Below are positions 19,617 to 23,454 of a DNA stretch of 23,454 bases, in pieces. The notes beneath the pieces were generated by a model. That model was not told the DNA's origin and did no database searches. It was given only the letters and a program-made list of their open reading frames with translations. Made by a program: the position numbers and the translations under genes. The stretch is from the IMG/VR virus record IMGVR_UViG_3300020395_000108, positions 1-23,454 of that record; one strand, written 5' to 3'. Source of the DNA: a virus. Position 1 is the stretch's first letter; each line of letters opens with the position of its first letter.

Positions 19617-20389
19617 TAGAATTCAATATCTCCCTCAACTTCCGTTGGATTCATTGGTACTTGAGAATCTCTATCCATCATCAGTAAATCTCCATCTTCT
19701 TCTTTGACTCTGGTAAATTTACATGCAATGGTAAATCTATACTTAGGTCCGACCAATGCTTGTGGTTTTGCACAGTGTGGGATACTCCCATCAAAAATAC
19801 ATATTCTACCTGGTACATATGGATTTAAATATACCATCTCAGTTTTATCTTCCTCATAGAAGACCGTCTCGCCACCGTGATTTGATCCCCATTCAATATT
19901 AGGGTATATCAGCATGGTTATAACTTGACCTCTTGTAGGACCATCTACATGGATCTCATGAGAGTCATTTACAAGACCCATATTAACATATGCATTTGAG
20001 AACTCATATTTCTCAGGATCAATAAATTGAGAGAAATTCTCCATACGAAGAGAACTTCCAAAGATAGCAGTACATATATTATCTTCAGGTATTTTACCTA
20101 GGTCTCCATATTTTTTATGAAAGTCCGAACCACAGACAGGACATAAAGATCTTCTATACCTAGTACCATCAGGACCATTATCCATTAACTTATATTCATT
20201 AAGTTGGGGTAGATCAGCCTTAAGTCTTCGGTCACTAATATCTTGTATATCAAAGTTACTTGAATTCGCACAAGAATACTTCAACGACATACAGGTGTCA
20301 TATAGTGCTTGGTGTTCACCAGCCTTGAAAGCCTCATCCATGATAATAATATCACGACCTTCATCAACTTCTATTTTGTTAATTCGCAT
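19616..20389 (-). CDS. 2-oxoglutarate/Fe(II)-dependent oxygenase (prolyl-4-hydroxylase-like)
   Basis: 257 aa. The double-stranded beta-helix core carries the iron triad H147-x-D149 (EIHVDGP) and H205 (FDGSIPHCAKP), with R218 (KYRFTIACKF) as the 2-oxoglutarate-binding arginine. GGETVFYEE (172-180) and PGRICIFDGSIPH (193-205) are typical strands of the P4H-like family. These enzymes couple 2-oxoglutarate decarboxylation to hydroxylation of a protein or small molecule; marine T4-like phages often carry them, with unknown substrate. An extra segment at residues 80-91 contains CPVCGSDFH, which looks like half of a zinc knuckle and is not part of the catalytic core. It starts 53 nt after a small acidic gene and overlaps the SET gene by one base. 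The context suggests a late-expressed modification function. Confidence 0.88.
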   Translation of the reverse strand: MRINKIEVDEGRDIIIMDEAFKAGEHQALYDTCMSLKYSCANSSNFDIQDISDRRLKADLPQLNEYKLMDNGPDGTRYRRSLCPVCGSDFHKKYGDLGKIPEDNICTAIFGSSLRMENFSQFIDPEKYEFSNAYVNMGLVNDSHEIHVDGPTRGQVITMLIYPNIEWGSNHGGETVFYEEDKTEMVYLNPYVPGRICIFDGSIPHCAKPQALVGPKYRFTIACKFTRVKEEDGDLLMMDRDSQVPMNPTEVEGDIEF

Positions 20390-20395
20390 AATTTG

Positions 20396-20442
20396 TATAG
20401 TACTTTAGAGTCCCTCGGTGTTTTCGGGTCGGAGACCTCGCC
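20396..20442 (-). other. GC-rich structured linker before the oxygenase gene
   Basis: This short gap is clearly richer in G and C than its neighbours. It holds GGTC-TCC-GACC, a 4-bp hairpin, followed by CACCGAGGGACTC, which can pair imperfectly with GAGGTC upstream. There is no T-run, so it is not a classical terminator. It may slow or process the transcript between the small genes and the oxygenase-SET pair. No late promoter box was seen here. Confidence 0.35.
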
Positions 20443-20592
20443 CTAAAACTGCTTCGGATGGGTTACCACGTCACCGTGTATCTCACCGATATCATCTATG
20501 TGGGCATGATCAATATCAACATGCAACTCTTTCTCAAAAGCATCTGCAATCCTCTCAAGGGCAGAAGCAATCCTCAGTAATTCTTCGCTCAT
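20443..20592 (-). CDS. Small acidic helical protein, function unknown
   Basis: 49 aa beginning MSEELLRIASALERIADAFE, a clear amphipathic helix with leucine/isoleucine spacing, followed by an acidic, histidine-rich tail (HVDIDHAHIDDIGEIHGD) ending in KQF. Its ATG overlaps the stop of the preceding basic gene (ATGA), which supports both as genuine. The helix could dimerise. The His/Asp tail could bind a metal or the basic partner; that is inference. I recognise no named family. Confidence 0.7.
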   Translation of the reverse strand: MSEELLRIASALERIADAFEKELHVDIDHAHIDDIGEIHGDVVTHPKQF

Positions 20593-20723
20593 CTGCCCTG
20601 TCCTCTGTAACGCTTCTTAGCAGCATTGCGAGAAGTAGCAGAAAGCTTTGTGTTCTTCCCACGTCCTTGTCTAGTATTCTTTGGTTTTGCAGGAACGTAT
20701 GTTCCACCACCCATAATTGCCAT
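20589..20723 (-). CDS. Small basic glycine-rich protein, function unknown
   Basis: 44 aa: MAIMGGGTYVPAKPKN then RQGRGKNTKLSATSRNAAKK and RYRGQGR. It is strongly basic with no hydrophobic core, so it is probably an unstructured nucleic-acid- or protein-binding peptide. Peptides of this type (MGGGTY..KPKNT..G.GKNTK) occur in marine T4-like phages as far as I recall, without known function. A second in-frame ATG three codons in could be the real start. It lies 29 nt after PAAR and overlaps the acidic 49-aa gene by 4 nt. The opposite charges of the two products suggest they may interact. Confidence 0.72.
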   Translation of the reverse strand: MAIMGGGTYVPAKPKNTRQGRGKNTKLSATSRNAAKKRYRGQGR

Positions 20724-20752
20724 AATAATTATTCTAAGGTATTGTTATTATA

Positions 20753-21118
20753 TCACGGAATCGGTGGACCTGCAACTATCGTACCAGCAAATACACCTGT
20801 TAATGGATTATCAACACCAGATGCTGTAGTTACAACTCCTGTACCAACTGTATCACCAAGTGTTGATATAACCTTCCCATTTACAAATACACTAGGAGCA
20901 CCTGGTCCAACTATCGGTTTGGTAATGGGAACACAAACAGGGGGTATACCTGATGAGTAAGGTGCTGTTAGATCTCCCAACATAGCCGCAGGTTGACCAT
21001 TAACAATAACTCCTGTAAGACCAACAGCACCAGGTCCAGCAATCGCAGTAACTCCTGTGACGTTGCATGGATCAAATGTAGTGGCAGTGTCTCCTACCCT
21101 CGTTACTCCTCCTGGCAT
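20753..21118 (-). CDS. PAAR-domain spike-tip protein
   Basis: 121 aa. It opens with MPGGVTRVGD and repeats the PAAR beta unit: VGLTGVIVNGQPAAMLGD (residues 32-49) and APSVFVNGKVISTLGD (74-89). PAAR proteins form a small cone that caps the central spike of contractile tails (T4 gp5.4) and pierces the host envelope. The family usually holds a metal with histidines and a cysteine, but this protein has no histidine at all; C18 and C62 are the only cysteines. A GAGGA sequence lies about 10 nt before the ATG. The start overlaps the end of the upstream coiled-coil gene by 16 nt. Confidence 0.9.
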   Translation of the reverse strand: MPGGVTRVGDTATTFDPCNVTGVTAIAGPGAVGLTGVIVNGQPAAMLGDLTAPYSSGIPPVCVPITKPIVGPGAPSVFVNGKVISTLGDTVGTGVVTTASGVDNPLTGVFAGTIVAGPPIP

Positions 21119-21321
21119 TGCTTCAATTCCTCTACTGTCTTATGTAGGTAGTTGAGTGTATCAGATATACTTTCGTGCTCCTCTGCATTAGGTCGCTTGT
21201 ACATCAACTGTGGTTTCTCCAGCGATAAGATCCTCTCTTCCAAGTGGTTCAACTTCTCGGACAACTTCTGGAGTAACTCGTGTAACGCTATCATGTGAGA
21301 TTGGAGTTCTGGAGTCTTCAT
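21103..21321 (-). CDS. Small coiled-coil protein, function unknown
   Basis: 72 aa from the ATG at 21321 (MKTPELQSHMIALHELLQK), preceded by AGGA four bases upstream; the open frame extends to a TTG at 21378. The segment IALHELLQKLSEKLNHLEER with ILSLE shows regular heptads and must form a coiled coil; a second helix follows (ISDTLNYLHKTVEELKQ). Such heptads are unlikely in a chance frame, so I believe this reading. It shares 21188-21321 with another ORF in a different frame, and its end overlaps the PAAR start. It could be a baseplate accessory or chaperone, judged by place only. Confidence 0.62.
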   Translation of the reverse strand: MKTPELQSHMIALHELLQKLSEKLNHLEERILSLEKPQLMYKRPNAEEHESISDTLNYLHKTVEELKQCQEE

Positions 21322-21418
21322 CTTGTCCTGAGAATCTTTCTGCTGCTGCATCTTCAAAGTCATCGCAAAATTTATCAAAGTTATTCAGTATGTCTTGGTA
21401 TGTATTACGTTCCATCAT
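21188..21418 (-). CDS. Small acidic protein, function unknown, overlapping the coiled-coil gene
   Basis: 76 aa, MMERNTYQDILNNFDKFCDD then FEDAAAERFSGQDED and a Thr/Val/Glu-rich tail. The ATG overlaps the stop of the upstream 83-aa gene by 4 nt (ATGA), the spacing seen throughout this operon, which supports translation. The N-terminal 40 residues look like a real acidic helical protein. The last 45 lie opposite the coiled-coil frame and look less constrained. Either both proteins are made, or a +1 shift joins this N-terminus to the coiled coil. Confidence 0.5.
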   Translation of the reverse strand: MMERNTYQDILNNFDKFCDDFEDAAAERFSGQDEDSRTPISHDSVTRVTPEVVREVEPLGREDLIAGETTVDVQAT

Positions 21419-21666
21419 ATAGAAAGTGTAGGGGATTCGGGCGGACCATCATTCCTCTTAGTCTCTTTGAATCTTACAGAGAGTTCCAAGTCTATGAACT
21501 TATCCTCTAATGCAACCAATCTTTGAGATACTTCTTCAATTACCTCAACGATACGCTTGAGTTGACTCTCATGCACGTGGACGGCATACTTGGGGTCATT
21601 CATCAACTGGTTATGAACATCATCTGATGTATCGGTAATAATATTTGGTTCGTCTTTTTCAGTCAT
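21415..21666 (-). CDS. Small coiled-coil protein, function unknown
   Basis: 83 aa, beginning MTEKDEPNIITDTSDDVHNQ. The middle (SQLKRIVEVIEEVSQRLVAL then EDKFIDLELSVRF) has regular hydrophobic heptads over about 30 residues, so it is predicted to be a coiled coil. The ends are acidic at the front and proline/serine-rich at the back. It is the first gene after the late promoter at 21724-21731. It has no strong Shine-Dalgarno; the leader before the ATG is a run of A. A virion or assembly role is inferred from the transcription unit. Confidence 0.72.
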   Translation of the reverse strand: MTEKDEPNIITDTSDDVHNQLMNDPKYAVHVHESQLKRIVEVIEEVSQRLVALEDKFIDLELSVRFKETKRNDGPPESPTLSI

Positions 21667-21720
21667 TTTTTACCAGGAAAATTTTTTTGGATTTGGGGAA
21701 AATTTTTTTTCATTTTCAAA
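21667..21720 (-). repeat. A-tract/T-tract direct repeat in the late leader
   Basis: The minus strand contains AAAAAAATTTTCC twice (AAAAAAAATTTTCCCC, then CCAAAAAAATTTTCCTGG) between the late promoter and the first late gene. A-tracts followed by T-tracts bend DNA; in RNA each unit could fold on itself. It could serve as a translation enhancer, protein-binding site or bent DNA. Confidence 0.55.
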
Positions 21721-21723
21721 TTA

Positions 21724-21731
21724 TATTTATC
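21724..21731 (-). promoter_or_regulatory. T4-type late promoter box of the PAAR/baseplate unit
   Basis: The minus strand reads GATAAATA, 7 of 8 matches to TATAAATA and fitting the NATAAATA form known for cyanophage late promoters. It lies 58 nt before the first gene (ATG at 21666) and after the terminator of the preceding unit, so it is well placed to start the late structural operon. Confidence 0.65.
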
Positions 21732-21802
21732 GCTCGTCTGGATACTTTTGTAGGTTAGCTCTTTTGAATTTTGCTCGGCATCCGACCCCGCCCACGAACC
21801 AA

Positions 21803-21831
21803 CAAAAAACCCTGTCGTTTCGGACAGGGTG
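21803..21831 (-). terminator. Intrinsic terminator after the small-gene unit
   Basis: On the minus strand an 8-bp perfect stem ACCCTGTC/GACAGGGT with loop CGAAAC is followed at once by TTTTTT. It lies 11 nt after the stop of the 64-aa gene (21842) and separates that unit from the late operon. The 21732-21802 stretch beyond it holds no convincing gene. Confidence 0.9.
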
Positions 21832-21841
21832 TGTTATACTG

Positions 21842-22036
21842 TTAAAAGCGTGGGTCACCTAAGTCATCCAGCACGTCTTGTAAGAAATTGACTGGACTGA
21901 CCTCTACCGTGTGAGGTTGGACGTTGGGAAGATCGTATGATCCAGTCCTCTCAAATCGTTCAAGGATTGCTGCCATTGCTGCTTGAACAACAGGGTCACG
22001 CCTAGCGGCAGCGTTAGTGAGAAAAATGTTTTTCAT
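21842..22036 (-). CDS. Small helical protein, function unknown
   Basis: 64 aa from the ATG at 22036 (MKNIFLTNAAARRDPVVQAA then MAAILERFERTGSYDLPN). The alanine-rich front is a clear helix and the end is acidic (FLQDVLDDLGDPRF). In-frame starts also exist at 22072 and 22084, but those would place a strong hairpin (22056-22077) inside the coding region, so I prefer the short form, noting that its Shine-Dalgarno (AAGAG, very close to the ATG) is weak. It is the last gene before an intrinsic terminator. No family recognised. Confidence 0.6.
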   Translation of the reverse strand: MKNIFLTNAAARRDPVVQAAMAAILERFERTGSYDLPNVQPHTVEVSPVNFLQDVLDDLGDPRF

Positions 22037-22040
22037 ACTC

Positions 22041-22077
22041 TTATTATAGAGGATAGGGTGACGGTTGCCCATCACCC
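22041..22077 (-). promoter_or_regulatory. GNRA-capped hairpin and TATAAT box before the 64-aa gene
   Basis: On the minus strand a 9-bp stem with one G-T wobble closes a GCAA tetraloop (22077-22056), followed by TATAAT (22046-22041) a few bases before the ATG at 22036. The hairpin has no T-run. A promoter reading would give an almost leaderless message and the -35 region is poor, so a leader hairpin or processing site is as likely. Confidence 0.4.
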
Positions 22078-22088
22078 TTAACAATTTG

Positions 22089-22241
22089 TTAGAATCCAGG
22101 TGCTATGAGTTCACACCTGATACCAGCACCTTGATAGAATGCCAGCATGTCCAACGCCTTCTGATAAGTGTTGAACGTGATACGCCTGGACTGTCGCTGG
22201 TCGTTGGGTGTCCAGTAGCGGATTGCAGTTGATGTACTCAT
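22089..22241 (-). CDS. Small protein, function unknown
   Basis: 50 aa: MSTSTAIRYWTPNDQRQSRR then ITFNTYQKALDMLAFYQGAG and IRCELIAPGF. The strand-helix-strand pattern (ITF, QKALDMLAFYQ, RCELIAP) resembles a minimal alpha/beta peptide of the kind common among phage accessory genes. Its ATG follows the stop of the DUF3574 gene without a spacer (TAAATG), which implies coupled translation. Confidence 0.72.
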   Translation of the reverse strand: MSTSTAIRYWTPNDQRQSRRITFNTYQKALDMLAFYQGAGIRCELIAPGF

Positions 22242-22547
22242 TTAAATAAATGCGTTGTTGGTTTGGACTTGTGAGATAAGAACGCTGTCTTGCCTGAACT
22301 GTTTTTTGTACGCTGCTGCGATACAGTTCAAAGATAGCATATGCTCATCCACTTCAGAATCAGCACACTCAAGATAAAAAATCTTGGTTTGCTCTAGTTC
22401 GCCTTTCCAGAGACCTTCGCCATCTATGAAAGTGCCATACTCAAAATGTGGCATGATCTCACGCTTAATGAATGAATTCATCATGCTATCGGTAACAGTC
22501 CCATTATCGGGAATGTTGCGTCCCATGATTAGTTCAAGTCGTTTCAT
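22242..22547 (-). CDS. DUF3574-family protein
   Basis: 101 aa from the ATG at 22547. The sequence MGRNIPDNGTVTDSMMNSFI, then REIMPHFEYGTFIDGEGLWK and CIAAAYKKQFRQDSVL, fits the DUF3574 pattern as I know it: a (F/M)GR.IP..G.V strand, a V.P.F..G.T..D..G.W segment, and a final IA.AYK..F.Q.SVL helix. The family is found in bacteria and their phages and has no known function; its compact ferredoxin-like appearance is inference. An upstream in-frame ATG at 22601 would add a stretch that overlaps the promoter-like inverted repeat and is rejected. Next gene follows with no gap. Confidence 0.8.
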   Translation of the reverse strand: MKRLELIMGRNIPDNGTVTDSMMNSFIKREIMPHFEYGTFIDGEGLWKGELEQTKIFYLECADSEVDEHMLSLNCIAAAYKKQFRQDSVLISQVQTNNAFI

Positions 22548-22565
22548 AAGAATTTCTTGAGTACA

Positions 22566-22609
22566 TACACAGTATAGCAAGAAAGCAAGGAAAAAAAGCA
22601 TACTGTGTA
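22566..22609 (-). promoter_or_regulatory. Long inverted repeat with embedded -10-like box
   Basis: Perfect 10-bp arms (TACACAGTAT and ATACTGTGTA) are separated by 24 nt that hold a T7 run on the minus strand. The arm nearer the gene contains TATACT (22576-22571), a good -10 hexamer about 24 nt before the DUF3574 ATG. A -35 hexamer is not clear. The arrangement suggests a promoter with an operator, or a transcript hairpin. Confidence 0.5.
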
Positions 22610-22666
22610 CCAGTTTGTGAATTGGTTGGGTGTGGAGTCTGACTTCAAAACTGTCTTTTCAGATGT

Positions 22667-22801
22667 CTAGGACATCAGCAGTACTAGAGGTCTCCAAACA
22701 TAAAGAGCAAAGGAAAACAGTACGATCACCATGTTCAATACACGGTCATTTAAGATCCTTCTGAATTGTCGCTCACCCCTGCCTAGCGTCTCGCTCCACA
22801 T
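22667..22801 (-). CDS. Small single-span membrane protein
   Basis: 44 aa: MWSETLGRGERQFRRILNDR then VLNMVIVLFSFALYVWRPLV and LLMS. The first half is amphipathic and basic. Residues about 21-43 form one hydrophobic helix interrupted by W36-R37. With the positive charges before the helix, the N-terminus probably stays in the cytoplasm. It overlaps the upstream 45-aa ORF by 29 nt in another frame. Small membrane peptides of phages include holins, antiholins and superinfection-exclusion factors; nothing in the sequence picks one. Confidence 0.62.
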   Translation of the reverse strand: MWSETLGRGERQFRRILNDRVLNMVIVLFSFALYVWRPLVLLMS

Positions 22802-22910
22802 GTAGGAGAGTAACCATATAAGAACTGTACATAGCAGATGTCTGTTCAGTTACTGCGGATGGGCGAAACCAGTTACCGTCAGATGAACTCAGGGATGCCA
22901 TGTATACCAT
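22773..22910 (-). CDS. Small protein, function unknown
   Basis: 45 aa from the ATG at 22910 (MVYMASLSSSDGNWFRPSAV then TEQTSAMYSSYMVTLLHVER); a start four codons in is also possible. The longer frame upstream reads through the intrinsic terminator and is not believable. Composition is Ser/Met-rich with no recognisable family. It follows the terminator at 22951-22976 and overlaps the membrane-peptide gene. Support is moderate. Confidence 0.45.
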   Translation of the reverse strand: MVYMASLSSSDGNWFRPSAVTEQTSAMYSSYMVTLLHVERDARQG

Positions 22911-22950
22911 GTTCAAAATGGTTGAACCCTCTCCCACTTCTTTATAATAA

Positions 22951-22976
22951 CAAAAAAAGACCCCGTGTGGGGTCTT
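22951..22976 (-). terminator. Intrinsic terminator
   Basis: On the minus strand AAGACCCC/GGGGTCTT forms an 8-bp perfect stem with loop ACAC, followed by a run of seven T including the last two of the stem. It lies 42 nt after the stop of the 55-aa gene (23019). Confidence 0.92.
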
Positions 22977-23018
22977 AGTGGACAGTTCGTGAACTGGTTG
23001 CAAGTCAGCTGGATTTTC

Positions 23019-23186
23019 TCATAATTCCTCTACACTCTCAATAGTCCACTCAGAGGTGTATTCATCTTCAATATCAAATGAATTGATATTTGCTTTGGCA
23101 AGTTCGCTTGCCTCTTCTTTGGTATCTGCTTCAACTAAAACCGTGAAGTAGTTTACCTCTGAACATTCAATTCGGAATTGATTCAT
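23019..23186 (-). CDS. Small alpha/beta protein, function unknown
   Basis: 55 aa: MNQFRIECSEVNYFTVLVEA then DTKEEASELAKANINSFDIE and DEYTSEWTIESVEEL. The layout strand, strand (YFTVLVEADT), helix (EEASELAKA), strand (WTIESVEEL) is common in tiny phage proteins of the 'VxVeAdseeEAxelA' type (DpnD-like in general look; not a firm assignment). ATG overlaps the upstream stop (TCATGA), and an intrinsic terminator follows. Confidence 0.75.
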   Translation of the reverse strand: MNQFRIECSEVNYFTVLVEADTKEEASELAKANINSFDIEDEYTSEWTIESVEEL

Positions 23187-23362
23187 GAGAATAAAGGACG
23201 CATGTAATCTTTGAACTGTTCACGCATGTCATTTGCTAGAACTCTCAACTGGTCTTCTGTTGAGTTGTTGCCACTAGCGACAAGTTCATCATAACATGCT
23301 TGAGAGATGCCCTTGTCTGTAATGTCATACTCATGTAGTTTGACGTGTTGAAAAAAACTCAT
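23183..23362 (-). CDS. Small protein, function unknown
   Basis: 59 aa: MSFFQHVKLHEYDITDKGIS then QACYDELVASGNNSTEDQLR and VLANDMREQFKDYMRPLFS. Mostly helical by composition; I recognise no family. Both ends overlap neighbouring genes by 4 nt (ATGA), so translation of the three genes is coupled. Confidence 0.74.
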   Translation of the reverse strand: MSFFQHVKLHEYDITDKGISQACYDELVASGNNSTEDQLRVLANDMREQFKDYMRPLFS

Positions 23363-23454
23363 AGTCCGTTTAGAAATTCATGTAGGTCGTCAACGTATTC
23401 ATTATACGTTGCGTTGGGATACCTGTTAAGGTAGAATTGTGGCACTTGCTTAAG
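23359..23454 (-). CDS. C-terminal end of a small gene (5' end outside window)
   Basis: The last 31 codons of a gene entering from the right edge: LKQVPQFYLNRYPNATYNEY then VDDLHEFLNGL and a TGA that overlaps the next ATG. Only the tail is visible, so no function can be given. Confidence 0.6.
   Translation of the reverse strand, partial: LKQVPQFYLNRYPNATYNEYVDDLHEFLNGL

Noticed and set aside
20418-20960. Plus-strand ORF of 180 aa
   Set aside because: It lies opposite the end of PAAR and two coupled small genes, has a low-complexity Ser/Arg/Leu make-up, and resembles no family. It is a shadow.
21732-21802. Possible tRNA or tiny leader peptide gene
   Set aside because: The GC-rich stretch contains GGTTCG but no cloverleaf can be built. 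The only ATG-led frame there has eight codons and no further support.
22242-22601. 119-aa form of the DUF3574 protein with a hydrophobic leader
   Set aside because: The 18-residue leader is a translation of the inverted repeat and T-run. The family homology begins after the ATG at 22547.
22773-23003. 76-aa reading with start at 23003
   Set aside because: The extra N-terminal part runs straight through the intrinsic terminator at 22951-22976, so the start at 22910 is preferred.

Overview
The window reads as part of a tailed-phage genome of the T4-like marine (cyanomyovirus-type) group. The order on the minus strand, PAAR spike tip, small genes, 2OG-Fe(II) oxygenase, SET protein, gp25, gp6, a giant protein in the gp7 position, gp8, then a DUF4815-type structural protein, follows the T4 baseplate-wedge order 25-6-7-8-9/10. 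The wedge proteins also carry modules typical of marine T4-like phages: YHYH, repeated GSGY beta modules, and 'GVLQ' modules. The AT-rich composition and late promoters of the TATAAATA type agree. The host is probably a marine picocyanobacterium, though another marine bacterium infected by T4-like phages (a pelagiphage, for example) cannot be excluded. Every supported gene is on the minus strand; I found no convincing plus-strand gene.

Reading in the direction of transcription (right to left): (1) 23454-22957 holds three tiny overlapping genes, the first cut by the window edge, closed by an intrinsic terminator. (2) 22910-21804 holds two overlapping small ORFs (one a single-span membrane peptide), a promoter-like site inside a long inverted repeat, a DUF3574-family gene, two more tiny genes and a second intrinsic terminator. 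These two units are visibly less AT-rich than the rest and resemble accessory early/middle phage genes. (3) After a T4-type late promoter near 21724-21731 comes the virion unit: three small, partly overlapping coiled-coil or acidic proteins, the PAAR tip, a 44-aa basic and a 49-aa acidic peptide, the oxygenase-SET pair, then gp25, gp6 and the 2856-aa protein, coupled by stop/start overlaps. A perfect TATAAATA box lies between the giant gene and gp8, so gp8 and the DUF4815 protein are likely transcribed again from their own late promoter.

Together the late genes should build the baseplate: gp25, gp6, the gp7-position protein and gp8 as wedge, PAAR as spike tip, and the DUF4815 protein as a peripheral wedge or fibre-connecting component. 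The oxygenase and SET genes are translationally coupled and sit inside this cluster. That makes them candidates for protein-modifying enzymes acting on virion or host proteins, which is the most interesting hypothesis here. Other notable features are two polyglycine tracts bracketing a short domain near the C-terminus of the giant protein, a region where two ORFs overlap in different frames, and a PAAR protein with no histidine at all.
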